Positions 45,344 to 55,053 of a DNA stretch of 56,175 nt are shown in pieces. The stretch lies in contig JAPLDE010000018.1 in NCBI GenBank assembly GCA_026391855.1, positions 489 to 56,663 on the forward strand. The letters run 5' to 3'. The notes below the pieces were generated by a model. It saw only the letters and a program-made list of their open reading frames with translations, was not told the DNA's origin and ran no database searches. This stretch comes from Bacteroidota bacterium (lineage in GTDB: Bacteria > Bacteroidota > Bacteroidia > Bacteroidales > CAIXZF01). Positions within the stretch are counted from its first letter, which is position 1, and each line of letters starts with the position of its first letter. A program made the translations under genes and the position numbers.

Positions 45344-48300
45344 ATGAAACTTCGCAATATTCTGATTAACAGTGAATTTGCCTTTTTGTGGTGGTCCCTG
45401 GTATTTTTGACCGCCGGGCTGGTTCTTTCCTGGCCGGTCATCTCTCCCCCAAGCCAAAAAACATTGACAGGGATCTTCACAAAGGAAATTCAACAGCGAC
45501 AATCTTCTTTAATTTCTTCTATTAAAGAATTCAGCCATCAAAATATCCTCAAAGAAAAACTGATAACCGTTGACGAAGAGAAATATATACGGCAATGGGA
45601 AAAAAACGGATTTCTATTCCTGGTCTATCAAAAGGATTCATTGGTCTTCTGGTCTGACAACTCTGTTCCTTTCCCTGTTAACCTTTCCCTATCCCTGCTG
45701 TCGTCGCCTGTTAATAAACTGGCCAATGGCTGGTATCTTACCTCTTTTACAAGAGCCGGCCCTGATTTTACCATAGTAGGCCTGGCCCTGATCAAACACG
45801 ATTTTCCGTATGAAAATGAGTTTCTGACCAACGATTTTCATAATTCATTTTCATTCTCTTCAGATGATATAATAAGCCTTCAACCGCCGGGATCCACTGT
45901 CCTTTCCGGGCCAAACGGTCCTTTATTGTACTTTCGTCCTTCCCTTGAACGCGAGTTCCCTCCCTCTGATTTTTTTATTGTTTTTGCACTCTTTCTTATC
46001 TCTTCCTGCTTTTTCTTTTTATTCCTGTTTAAAATTTTCCAACGACCCTTATTTTGCCATAAACGCCCTGTTCTTTGTCTTCTGCTCTTTTCACTGATGG
46101 TTATACTTTTCAGGATTATACAGTTTTCCTTTAGAATTCCTGCCTTCCTTTATAGTTCCGATTATTTTTCCCCCTCCTTTTTTGCGTATTCAATCTATCT
46201 TCCATCATTGGCCGATTTTCTGACCAATACGGTTTTGCTTCTTTTCCTGTCGGTTCTTTTCTTTAAAACTGTCTACCCGCTACCAGTTTTACAGCCCCAA
46301 AAAAAACTGGCCTTTGGGGTTGGAATTTCTCTGCTGCTTCTGGTAACCCTCTTCTTCTTTTGCCTTGTTTTTTTATTTGATATCCTGATTTCTAATTCTT
46401 CTTTTTCCTTAACCAATTCCGACCCTTTCAGCTTCGTTCCGGCCACTGTTGCAGGCTTTATTATCCTTGTAGGTCTTTCTCTGTCTTATTTTCTGTTCAC
46501 TTTCCTTCTGCTGCGTGTTGTCCATCATGTACTTTCTATCCGGTCCCGGTTGGCTGGCCTCCTATCATGCGCTGTCCTTCTGGTCGGTTTCCTTTATTTC
46601 TTTTCCCTTCCGGCCTTAGTTCCCGGAATAATCTTTATATCCCTGTGTTTTATTATCCTGTTTGCCTTTCACAGGAAGAAAAACCCTTTATCTCTTCCCC
46701 TTGTCTTATCTTATATCCTTATCCTTTCATTTCTGTCAACCCAGTTGATCCTTAACCTGGAGAAAGAAAAAGAGACCAGTCAGCGGAAGATTCTGGCCCA
46801 GAAACTCTCTACCGAACGTGACCTGCTGGCTGAATACCTTGTCCAGGAGTCAAGCGCCAAGATCAAAGCCGATCCCGTTATAAAAAAGATCCTGAAGACC
46901 ACTTCAGCGAGTGAAGACATTGAAGATGAGGTGTCCCAATATATATCCCGTAAGTATTTCGGCAGCTTCTGGACGAAATACAACCTTGAATTCACCCTCT
47001 GTACCCGGGAGCGGGTACTGAACGTGGTCATTCCTTATAACACCCTCTTCAATTGCCAGGATTATTTCACCCAGACCATCAAAACAATCGGCAAGCCCAC
47101 TATCTCCCATAATCTCTATTTCCTTGATTACGGATCAGGTTCAGTTAATTACCTGGCTGTACTACCTTTTACGCTGAAAGACAGCAACAGGATCAAAGAT
47201 ATTACCATATATATAGATATCACCTCGAAAGCCATTCCCAAAGGGGTTGGTTATCCTGAACTGCTGATCGGAAAAGAGTCAAGGTTCAGTCTCGACATCA
47301 ACAAATATTCCTATGCCGTTTACAAAAAAGACGAACTGGTCAGAAGCTTCGGAAAATACTCCTATCCCCTTAACCTGAATGCTTACGGCCATTTTTCGCT
47401 CAGGTATTCACTTTTCGTTAAAAATGCCTATAGTCATTTACTTTTTAATATCGACAAGGAAAAGACCATACTGGTCAGTCTGAAACGCCGAACTCTGATT
47501 GATGACATTGCCCCTTTCTCCTACTTTAGTTTGTTGCTCAGCATTTTCACGGTACTGCTGGTTATTTTGTTGTCTACTCGCTGGGCATTGGACCTTCGCA
47601 ACCAGAATTTCAGGAGCCGCTTACAGCTGACCATGACTCTGCTGATCCTATTCTCCTTCATCATTATCGGAATCACAACAGGTTATTATATTGTCAGGCT
47701 GAACCAAACCAAAAACGTTGACATCCTCACTGAAAAAGCGCATTCCATTCTGATAGAGATACAGCAGAACCTGGGGAAAAAAGATGCGTTATCACCTGAT
47801 ATGGCCAATGACCTCTTTTTTGTACTGAACAAGCTTTCCCTGGTATTCTTTTCAGACATCAATCTTTACGATCCGTATGGGAACCTTATCGCCTCCTCCC
47901 GTCCGCTGATCTTTGAAGAAGGGTTGGTTGCCACCAAAATGAACTGGTTGAGCTTTTCAGAACTCTCCATCGACCAGAAATCGCTATTCATTCATCAGGA
48001 CAAAATAGGCAGTTACCGTTTTCTTTCGGCTTACCTTCCGTTCAGGAACGAACAGGATAAACTGATCGGTTATCTTAACCTGCCTTACTTCGCCCGCCAG
48101 GATGAAATAAGGACCGAGATCTCCGCCTTCCTGGTGGCCTTTATTAACATCTATGTTCTGCTTGTTGCTTTCTCCATCCTTCTGGCTATTGTGATCAGCA
48201 GTTATGTAACCAAGCCTTTGCTTCTCATAAAAGAGAAGATAAGCAAGGTTAAGCTGGGAAAACCTAATGAAAAGATCGAATGGAAGGCTGAGGATGAAAT

Positions 48301-49051
48301 CGGTGGCCTTATTGTTGAGTACAATTCCATGATCGACAAGCTTGCTCTTAGTGCAGACCAGCTGGCCCGTTCCGAAAGGGAAACAGCCTGGCGTGAAATG
48401 GCTAAACAGGTGGCCCATGAGATCAAAAACCCCCTTACCCCGATGAAGCTTAGTATTCAACACCTGATCAGATCATACGATGAAAAAGCACCTGACCTGG
48501 AACAACGGCTGAAGAAATTTTCAAATACCCTCATTGAACAGATCGATATCCTTTCCGACATCGCTTCCGAGTTTTCTGATTTCGCAAAGATGCCCATGCT
48601 CAAAAAGGAAAAGATCAACCTGTACGACCTTGTTATCAGTGTGGCTGAACTGCATAAACAACATCAGCATGTGACTGTTGACATAGAATGCCTGCTTCAG
48701 CCTTCGCCTGTCATTACAGGGGATAAAAATCAGATCCTCAGGGTATTGGTTAACCTGTTCCGGAACTCGCTCCAGGCCCTGGAAACCGTAAAGAAAGGCA
48801 AAATTACCATTGCCCTTACTTCAGCCGAAAATTACTATCTCCTTTCCTTTAATGACGACGGCACCGGAATTCCTGCTGAACAACAGCAGAAAATATTCTC
48901 ACCCAATTTTACAACAAAAACGGGAGGAATGGGATTGGGTCTGGCTATGGTAAAAAGCATAATGGAAGACCACGGGGGCCGGATTTCCTTTGAATCGGAG
49001 CCGGGTACAGGTACCACTTTTTTCTTATTCTTCAGAAAAGAGGAAGTCTGA
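45344..49051 (+). CDS. Large NtrY-like membrane sensor histidine kinase
   Basis: A 1235-aa protein. It has one N-terminal TM (WWSLVFLTAGLVLSWPVI), a periplasmic region, a block of about seven TM helices (residues 205-480), another extracytoplasmic region, two TMs (YFSLLLSIFTVLLVILLS, MTLLILFSFIIIGITTGYYIV), a third sensor region and a last TM before HAMP (YVTKPLLLIKEKISKVKLGK). HisKA contains the phosphorylatable His in AHEIKNPLTPMKLSIQHL. The ATPase has NLFRNSLQAL (N box), DDGTGIP (G1) and TKTGGMGLGLAM (F/G2). Histidine kinases phosphorylate a response regulator, but none is nearby, so it is an orphan in this window. The double sensor architecture is unusual in size. Confidence 0.9.
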   Translation: MKLRNILINSEFAFLWWSLVFLTAGLVLSWPVISPPSQKTLTGIFTKEIQQRQSSLISSIKEFSHQNILKEKLITVDEEKYIRQWEKNGFLFLVYQKDSLVFWSDNSVPFPVNLSLSLLSSPVNKLANGWYLTSFTRAGPDFTIVGLALIKHDFPYENEFLTNDFHNSFSFSSDDIISLQPPGSTVLSGPNGPLLYFRPSLEREFPPSDFFIVFALFLISSCFFFLFLFKIFQRPLFCHKRPVLCLLLFSLMVILFRIIQFSFRIPAFLYSSDYFSPSFFAYSIYLPSLADFLTNTVLLLFLSVLFFKTVYPLPVLQPQKKLAFGVGISLLLLVTLFFFCLVFLFDILISNSSFSLTNSDPFSFVPATVAGFIILVGLSLSYFLFTFLLLRVVHHVLSIRSRLAGLLSCAVLLVGFLYFFSLPALVPGIIFISLCFIILFAFHRKKNPLSLPLVLSYILILSFLSTQLILNLEKEKETSQRKILAQKLSTERDLLAEYLVQESSAKIKADPVIKKILKTTSASEDIEDEVSQYISRKYFGSFWTKYNLEFTLCTRERVLNVVIPYNTLFNCQDYFTQTIKTIGKPTISHNLYFLDYGSGSVNYLAVLPFTLKDSNRIKDITIYIDITSKAIPKGVGYPELLIGKESRFSLDINKYSYAVYKKDELVRSFGKYSYPLNLNAYGHFSLRYSLFVKNAYSHLLFNIDKEKTILVSLKRRTLIDDIAPFSYFSLLLSIFTVLLVILLSTRWALDLRNQNFRSRLQLTMTLLILFSFIIIGITTGYYIVRLNQTKNVDILTEKAHSILIEIQQNLGKKDALSPDMANDLFFVLNKLSLVFFSDINLYDPYGNLIASSRPLIFEEGLVATKMNWLSFSELSIDQKSLFIHQDKIGSYRFLSAYLPFRNEQDKLIGYLNLPYFARQDEIRTEISAFLVAFINIYVLLVAFSILLAIVISSYVTKPLLLIKEKISKVKLGKPNEKIEWKAEDEIGGLIVEYNSMIDKLALSADQLARSERETAWREMAKQVAHEIKNPLTPMKLSIQHLIRSYDEKAPDLEQRLKKFSNTLIEQIDILSDIASEFSDFAKMPMLKKEKINLYDLVISVAELHKQHQHVTVDIECLLQPSPVITGDKNQILRVLVNLFRNSLQALETVKKGKITIALTSAENYYLLSFNDDGTGIPAEQQQKIFSPNFTTKTGGMGLGLAMVKSIMEDHGGRISFESEPGTGTTFFLFFRKEEV

Positions 49052-49147
49052 GGTGTTTGTAACTGCAATCTGTTGATTAATCTTCCGTTAGCCTGGGATT
49101 ATAATTGAAATTCCGGCATTACTTTTACAAACCAAATCATTCTCCTC

Positions 49148-50629
49148 TTGAATCCAATAAAACGACTGGCCGGCCAGACTATGATATACGGACTCAGCAG
49201 TATTATAGGCCGTTTGCTGAACTATCTTCTTGTTCCCCTTTACACCCGCGTTTTCCTTCCGGCGGAATACGGCGTCATTACTGAAATGTATGCTTATGTT
49301 GCCCTGTTTTTCGTAGTATTGACCTATGGAATGGAGACGGCCTATTTCCGGTTCTCCCAAGATGAAAAATCCTCACGGGTATATAGTACAAGCATTATTT
49401 CATTGCTGATCACTTCAGGAGGATTTATCCTGCTGGCAACCTTGTTCTCGGGGTCTATCGCCGACAGTCTGGGATATTACCATAATCCTGAATATATTAC
49501 CTGGTTTGCCATTATTATCGGATTGGATGCATTTACAGCCATTCCGTTTGCCCGACTCCGTCAGGAAAACAGGCCCCTGCTTTTTGCAGCCCTAAAATTG
49601 ATAAGTATCGGGTCCAACATCTTCTTTAATCTGTTCTTCCTTATATTCTGCCCCTATCTGATCCATCATTTGTCACCAGACAGCTTTGTTGTCAGGGTGA
49701 TAAGCATGGTATATGACCCTTCCGTAGGCGTTGGCTATGTATTTATTTCCAACCTGATCTCGTCCATACTGACCCTCTTTTTATTTATCCCTCAGTTCAG
49801 GGATATAAACTGGAAATTTGATTATGTTTTCTGGAGAAGAATGCTGGTGTATGCCCTTCCGTTACTGATCATGGGAATGGCCGGCACCATCAATGCCACC
49901 TTCGACAGGATCATGCTGAAATACCTCCTGCCTGATCAGTCGACCGCAATGGCCCAATTGGGTATATACGGAGCCTGTTATAAATTATCGATATTGATGA
50001 CCCTTTTTGTCCAGACTTTCAGGTTTGCGGCCGAGCCATTTTTCTTTGCAGAGTTTAAAAACCAGGATGCCAAACTCACCTATGCCAGGGTAATGAACTA
50101 TTTCATGATCATCTGCGTCCTCATTTTTCTGTCAGTAATGGTATATATCGATATCGTAAAACACTTTGTCGGCCCTGCTTACTACCCCGGTCTTAAAGTA
50201 GTACCTATTTTGCTGATAGCCAATCTTTTCCTGGGAGTTTTTTACAATCTTTCCATCTGGTACAAACTGACTAACCGCACCCTTTTTGGAGCCTATGTTG
50301 CGGTTTTCGGGACTACGCTTACCCTTGTCATGAACTATTTCCTGATCCCTGTGATCGGTTATGTGGGTTCTGCCTGGTCGGCCTTTGCCTGTTACGGCTC
50401 CATGATGGTACTATCCTACTGGCTGGGCCAGAAATACTATCCTATCAATTATAACCTGAAGAAATTTCTGGGTTACCTGGGTTTTTCCGTGCTTCTTTAT
50501 GCATTAAGTGAAATAACCCATACCAGTCATCCTTATGTAAACTATGCCATGGGAACGTTGTACCTGATGATCTTCATTATTCCCGTATATTTTATTGAAA
50601 AACATGACTTTGTGCGTCAACGGGCTTAA
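49148..50629 (+). CDS. Polysaccharide/lipid-linked sugar flippase (MOP superfamily)
   Basis: A 493-aa membrane protein starting at TTG 49148 (then NPIKRLAGQTMIYGLSSIIGRLLNYLLVPLYTRVF); no ATG precedes the conserved N-terminus. Around 12-14 hydrophobic helices are present, and the sequence is of the Wzx/MVF/PST type, moving undecaprenyl-linked glycans across the inner membrane. It is the first gene of a set with dut, TPR, DUF4292 and EnvC-like genes, conserved in Bacteroidota, whose envelope theme it shares. Confidence 0.88.
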   Translation: MNPIKRLAGQTMIYGLSSIIGRLLNYLLVPLYTRVFLPAEYGVITEMYAYVALFFVVLTYGMETAYFRFSQDEKSSRVYSTSIISLLITSGGFILLATLFSGSIADSLGYYHNPEYITWFAIIIGLDAFTAIPFARLRQENRPLLFAALKLISIGSNIFFNLFFLIFCPYLIHHLSPDSFVVRVISMVYDPSVGVGYVFISNLISSILTLFLFIPQFRDINWKFDYVFWRRMLVYALPLLIMGMAGTINATFDRIMLKYLLPDQSTAMAQLGIYGACYKLSILMTLFVQTFRFAAEPFFFAEFKNQDAKLTYARVMNYFMIICVLIFLSVMVYIDIVKHFVGPAYYPGLKVVPILLIANLFLGVFYNLSIWYKLTNRTLFGAYVAVFGTTLTLVMNYFLIPVIGYVGSAWSAFACYGSMMVLSYWLGQKYYPINYNLKKFLGYLGFSVLLYALSEITHTSHPYVNYAMGTLYLMIFIIPVYFIEKHDFVRQRA

Positions 50630-50656
50630 AAAGAAATATCGACCGGCTATTTTCGT

Positions 50657-50664
50657 TAATTTTG
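50657..50664 (+). promoter_or_regulatory. Putative -7 box before dut
   Basis: TAATTTTG is an exact TAnnTTTG match, 21 nt before the dut ATG. A TTTG is not seen at the -33 position. It lies just behind the flippase stop and may add a promoter inside the cluster. Confidence 0.4.
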
Positions 50665-50685
50665 CACCCCTAACCGGTTTAATGT

Positions 50686-51120
50686 ATGAAGATAAAAATT
50701 GTCAATATTTCATCAAACCCTTTACCTGCATATGAAACATCCCATTCGGCAGGGTTGGATCTGCGGGCTTTTCTGGACACTCCGGTCACCTTAAAATCAT
50801 TGGAGAGAGCGCTGGTCCCTACCGGTTTGTTCATTGAACTGCCAGAAGGGTATGAGGCACAGGTCAGGCCCAGGAGCGGACTAGCTGTAAAGTCAGGGGT
50901 AACCGTTCTGAATACCCCGGGGACTATCGATGCTGACTACCGCGGAGAAATTAAGATCATATTAATTAACCTTTCGGCTGATGAGTTTGTTATTCAAAAC
51001 GGGGATCGTATCGCCCAAATGATCATTGCTTCCCACGAAAAAGCCGACTGGACGGAAGTGGCCGAACTGGAGCAAACTGAAAGAGGGTCGGGTGGATTCG
51101 GACACACTGGAACGATTTAA
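50686..51120 (+). CDS. dut: dUTP diphosphatase
   Basis: A 144-aa trimeric dUTPase that removes dUTP and supplies dUMP. All family motifs are visible: HSAGLDLRA (1), [11 protein letters not shown] (2), [13 protein letters not shown] (3), GDRIAQMII (4) and the C-terminal [10 protein letters not shown] (5). Length is normal. It overlaps no other gene; the TPR protein follows after 10 nt. Confidence 0.96.
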   Translation: MKIKIVNISSNPLPAYETSHSAGLDLRAFLDTPVTLKSLERALVPTGLFIELPEGYEAQVRPRSGLAVKSGVTVLNTPGTIDADYRGEIKIILINLSADEFVIQNGDRIAQMIIASHEKADWTEVAELEQTERGSGGFGHTGTI

Positions 51121-51130
51121 AAAATACTAC

Positions 51131-52906
51131 ATGAGACACCTTCATCATCATCATAAAAAGACATTTTACCTTTATTCGATATTTGCTGTTTTTGGCCTGT
51201 TGCTAAGCCTTTCTTCCTGTAAAACACCAGTAAAAACGGTTGTTAGCACAAAGCCCGGCCAAAAAGTGATTGCTCCCATGGATCCTAAGACGAAACAGCT
51301 GCACGAGATTTTCATGGAAGGTTCCCGCCAAAAGCTGTTGGGAAATAACGAAAACGCTATCAAACAGTTCCTGGCCTGCCTTGACCTGGATCCGAAGAAT
51401 GCAGCCTGCTTCTATGAACTTGGTCAGCTCTATCATGAACAGGGACAGATGGGTGATGCGCTTTCAATGACCAAAAAAGCAGCAGAATATGAACCTTCAA
51501 ATACCTGGTTTCAATTTTTTCTTGCCCAGCTGTTTGAACAATCCCAGCAATACAAACAGGCTGTCGAAGTTTACAAAAAACTGACCCGGCTTCAGCCCGA
51601 CAGTCCTGAATTCTATGAAGCGCTGGCCCAGAATTATGTGTACTCAGGCCAGTATAATGAAGCTATAAAAGTGTATGACCAGGTTGAAAACAAATTTGGT
51701 ATTGATGAATCTGTCTCCCTCCAGAAGCAAAAGATCTTCCTTTCACAGGGTAAACTCGATAAAGCCATCGTAGAAATAAACAAACTTGTTGCATCAAACC
51801 CATTTGAAACCAGATACTTAGCTATACTTGCCGAAACTTGCATGGCCAACGGAATGCCCGACAAAGCACTGGAAGCTTATAATAAAATCCTTCAGCTCGA
51901 TCCCAACGATCCTTATGTTCATATCTCATTATCAGACTTTTACCGTAAGAGTGGGAACAAAGAGAAATCGTTTGAAGAATTAAAGGCTGGTTTTGCCAAT
52001 CCCAACCTGGATGTTGACACCAAGGTCCAGATCCTGCTGAGTTTCTTTGCCCTGTCAGATGCCATGCCGGAGCTTAAGGATCAGACCTATGAGCTCATTC
52101 AGGAGGTCATTAAGGTCCATCCCAAAGATCCCAAGGGTTATTCTGTTTTAGGCGATTATTATTATATGGTGAAGAAACCCAAAGAGGCCCTTGCGGCTTA
52201 CCACCAGGTTATTAAAATCGACAGTAGCCGTTATGCCATTTGGGAGCAAGTCATCCGCCTGGAATCGGAACTGGAAGATAACCACTCCATGGTTACCGAC
52301 AGCAAACGGGCCATGGACCTCTTTCCGGAACAACCCCTGCCTTACCTCTTTAACGGTATGGGCGAGTATCAGCTGAAAAACTACGAGAATGCCATCAAAT
52401 CGCTGAAACAAGGGGTGAGCCTTGTGGTGGATAATGATGATATTGAACAGACCTTTTATTCTTTGCTGGGTGATGCCTATAACCAGGTAAAAGACAACAC
52501 CAAATCGGATGAAGCTTATGAAAAGGCACTGAGACTGAAGCCTGATGACCCATACGTTCTGAATAATTACAGCTACTTCCTTTCTCTCAGGAGTGAAAAG
52601 CTTGATAAGGCTGAAACAATGGCTAAAAGAGCCACAGAACTTAGTCCCGATAACTCCTCTAACCTCGATACCTATGCCTGGGTCCTGTATAAACTTGGAA
52701 AGCTGACGGACGCGGAAAAATTTATCCTTACCGCTATCGATAAAGGGGGAAATAACAATGCCGTTATTTTGGAACACTATGGTGATATTCTGTTCAAAAA
52801 AGGGGAACCTGATAAAGCGCTTGAATTCTGGCAAAAGGCCAAAGATGCAGGAAAAGGTTCCGATTTGCTGGATAAAAAGCTGAACGAAAAGAAGCTCTAT
52901 GAATAA
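51131..52906 (+). CDS. TPR-repeat lipoprotein
   Basis: A 591-aa lipoprotein (FAVFGLLLSLSSCKTPV, Cys near residue 29). Around 12 TPR-like helix pairs follow, for example KNAACFYELGQLYHEQGQMGDALSMTKKAAEYEP and DPYVLNNYSYFLSLRSEKLDKAETMAKRATELSP. ATG 51131 was chosen; the frame extends upstream but over dut. It probably forms a protein-interaction scaffold on the outer-membrane inner face. The next gene's start overlaps its stop by 8 nt. Confidence 0.9.
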   Translation: MRHLHHHHKKTFYLYSIFAVFGLLLSLSSCKTPVKTVVSTKPGQKVIAPMDPKTKQLHEIFMEGSRQKLLGNNENAIKQFLACLDLDPKNAACFYELGQLYHEQGQMGDALSMTKKAAEYEPSNTWFQFFLAQLFEQSQQYKQAVEVYKKLTRLQPDSPEFYEALAQNYVYSGQYNEAIKVYDQVENKFGIDESVSLQKQKIFLSQGKLDKAIVEINKLVASNPFETRYLAILAETCMANGMPDKALEAYNKILQLDPNDPYVHISLSDFYRKSGNKEKSFEELKAGFANPNLDVDTKVQILLSFFALSDAMPELKDQTYELIQEVIKVHPKDPKGYSVLGDYYYMVKKPKEALAAYHQVIKIDSSRYAIWEQVIRLESELEDNHSMVTDSKRAMDLFPEQPLPYLFNGMGEYQLKNYENAIKSLKQGVSLVVDNDDIEQTFYSLLGDAYNQVKDNTKSDEAYEKALRLKPDDPYVLNNYSYFLSLRSEKLDKAETMAKRATELSPDNSSNLDTYAWVLYKLGKLTDAEKFILTAIDKGGNNNAVILEHYGDILFKKGEPDKALEFWQKAKDAGKGSDLLDKKLNEKKLYE

Positions 52907-53729
52907 CAGAAGATTTACTGTCCTGCTGCTATTATATACCGTTTCGGTCCTTTCTTTTTCCTCCTGCAGTACCGCCCGCAAAGTAATGAAACAACCAATA
53001 CGGGAAGAAGGGGTTGATTACATTTTTAACCTATTGAAAAAGAATGAGTTGAAATTCGACTGGTTGTCCGCCAAATTCAATGCTTCTTTTGAAGTAAATA
53101 ATAAGAAATCACATATCTCCGGACAGATCCGAATCAAAAAAGACAGCCTCATCTGGGTTTCACTCACTCCGATCCTTGGCCTGGAAGCCGCCAGGATACT
53201 GATAAACCTCGACTCTGTCTTCTTTATGAACCGCATTGACAATACCTTCCTCACTTCAGATTTTACGTATATCAATGCCTATCTCAATTCCGGCTTCGAT
53301 TTCGATCTCCTGCAGTCACTGATCGTGGGTAATGACCTTTCTTATTACGAAAATGATAAGTTCAAAGTCAATATCGACAACCTTAAATACCGCCTGAATA
53401 CCATCGGCCGGAGAAAGCTAAAAAAATATGTAAGGAATTCGACAGAAAATCGTAAAGTTCTTCTTCAGAATATATGGGTAAACCCCGATAACGGGAAAAT
53501 AGAACAGCTAAACGTGAAGGAATTAAATAAGGAGAATAAAAAACTGGAAGCCCGGTATTCAGATTTCGTTACCATCGGAAATCAGGTCATTCCCGGCAGG
53601 ATCACCATGGAAATAAAAGCAGAGAAAAATATCAATATTGATATTGAATTCTCAAAAATCAAACTGAATGAACCCCTGAACTTTCCTTTTACAATCCCGT
53701 CAAAATACACCCGTATTTCCGGTAAATGA
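52899..53729 (+). CDS. DUF4292 lipoprotein (LolA/LolB-like fold suspected)
   Basis: A 276-aa lipoprotein (VSVLSFSSCSTA). The body is beta-rich with IRIKKDSLIWVSLTPILGLEAARILINLDSV and IDIEFSKIKLNEPLNFPFTIPSKY. DUF4292 proteins are conserved in this position beside TPR and M23 genes; a lipoprotein-carrier-like half-barrel fold is my inference. The start overlaps the TPR stop by 8 nt, so the pair is coupled. Confidence 0.82.
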   Translation: MNNRRFTVLLLLYTVSVLSFSSCSTARKVMKQPIREEGVDYIFNLLKKNELKFDWLSAKFNASFEVNNKKSHISGQIRIKKDSLIWVSLTPILGLEAARILINLDSVFFMNRIDNTFLTSDFTYINAYLNSGFDFDLLQSLIVGNDLSYYENDKFKVNIDNLKYRLNTIGRRKLKKYVRNSTENRKVLLQNIWVNPDNGKIEQLNVKELNKENKKLEARYSDFVTIGNQVIPGRITMEIKAEKNINIDIEFSKIKLNEPLNFPFTIPSKYTRISGK

Positions 53730-53743
53730 ACAGATTTTAAAAT

Positions 53744-53751
53744 ATCTTTGA
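53744..53751 (+). promoter_or_regulatory. Putative -7 box before the EnvC-like gene
   Basis: TATCTTTG matches TAnnTTTG exactly, 31 nt before the TTG start at 53783. The -33 region has TTTC at 53717-53720 with a 23-nt spacer, so the match is only partial. Confidence 0.4.
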
Positions 53752-53782
53752 TTTCCGTCTCAGTAAAAAATTTACATACCTC

Positions 53783-55042
53783 TTGATCCGCCCGAGATAT
53801 TTACATAAATGCCTGCTGATCTGCTTGTTATTAACGGGTTTTTTGATCTGTGACATGCAGGATCCTATGTTTTCCCAAACTAACCAACGGGTCAAGCTCG
53901 AAAAGAGTAAAAAAGAAATAGAGGAAGAGATAGCCTATACCAATAAATTGTTGACGGAAACAAAAAAGAGCCGTCAACTCTCTGTTAACAGGGTAGTTAT
54001 ACTGAATAACCAGATCCAGAAAAGAGAAAAGCTGATCAACAACATCAACAACCAGGTGAATGATCTGAACGACCAGGTCAACATCAACCAGATGTCGCTG
54101 GATGAACTTCGGCAGGAACTGACCAGGCTCAGGAAAGAATATGCCAGTATGATCTACCAGACCTACAAAAACAGAAATGCCTATAACCGCCTGATGTTCC
54201 TCTTTGCTGCCAGGGATTTCAACCAGGCCTATAACCGCCTTCAGTACTTCAGACAATACAGTGACTACAGACATAACCAGGTAGCCCTTATCCTGAAGAC
54301 CCAGCAAAGGATCAATACCAAGATCCAGGAGCTAAACACCCAGAAAAACGATAAATTGAGTCTCGTTAAATCAAAAGAAACAGAAAAAGAAAGGCTGCAA
54401 CGGGAAAAAGAAGAAAAAAACCAGACCATTACCCAACTGCAGCAAAAGGAAAAAGATTTACGGACCCGCCTGAAAGAAAAGGAGAAAGCACTCAAGCGCC
54501 TGCAGACCGCCATTGAAAATATGATAGCCGAAGAGATAAAGAAATCTACTGAAACCAATAAGAAAACAGGAACAAAAACAACCACTCCTCCTACAACGCT
54601 GGCCCTTACCCCCGAAGAAAAAGAACTTAGTTCGTCATTCAGCAGCAACCGGGGAAAACTTCCCTGGCCTACAGAAAAAGGAATCGTCTCCAGCACTTTT
54701 GGAGAACATGAACATCCTGTTCTGAAAGGGATCAGGACCAAAAATAACGGGATCAACATTGTTACGGCCGGGGGTTCAAATGTTAGGGCTGTCTTTAACG
54801 GAACCGTTACAGGCATTATGTCAATTCCTAACCTCAACGAGGTGGTGATCATCCGCCACGGAGAATACCTGTCGGTTTACTCCAATCTTGAAACGGTATA
54901 CGTCAAAAAAGGCGACAAGGTGAAAACAAAACAAAGCATCGGCAAAGTGTATACCGATCCCGACGAATCAAAGACCGAGATGCATTTTGAGATATGGGCA
55001 GGTAAAACCCTGTTGGACCCAATGAATTGGCTGGCCAGGTAA
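53783..55042 (+). CDS. EnvC-like murein hydrolase activator with degenerate LytM domain
   Basis: A 419-aa exported protein, TTG start at 53783 so that the signal (HKCLLICLLLTGFLICD) is complete. A long coiled coil (about 35-250) is followed by a proline/threonine linker and a LytM (M23) domain from about 305. Zinc-binding residues are incomplete: the HxxxD region reads KNNGINIV and the HxH motif is MHFEIW. This fits EnvC/NlpD-type activators, which switch on amidases rather than cutting peptidoglycan. It acts in cell division or envelope growth. No amidase gene is in the window. Confidence 0.88.
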   Translation: MIRPRYLHKCLLICLLLTGFLICDMQDPMFSQTNQRVKLEKSKKEIEEEIAYTNKLLTETKKSRQLSVNRVVILNNQIQKREKLINNINNQVNDLNDQVNINQMSLDELRQELTRLRKEYASMIYQTYKNRNAYNRLMFLFAARDFNQAYNRLQYFRQYSDYRHNQVALILKTQQRINTKIQELNTQKNDKLSLVKSKETEKERLQREKEEKNQTITQLQQKEKDLRTRLKEKEKALKRLQTAIENMIAEEIKKSTETNKKTGTKTTTPPTTLALTPEEKELSSSFSSNRGKLPWPTEKGIVSSTFGEHEHPVLKGIRTKNNGINIVTAGGSNVRAVFNGTVTGIMSIPNLNEVVIIRHGEYLSVYSNLETVYVKKGDKVKTKQSIGKVYTDPDESKTEMHFEIWAGKTLLDPMNWLAR

Positions 55043-55053
55043 GAAATGAAAAA

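Noticed and set aside
52148..52981. 277-aa minus-strand frame opposite the TPR gene
   Set aside because: Antisense shadow; the TPR repeats and DUF4292 start are well supported on the plus strand.
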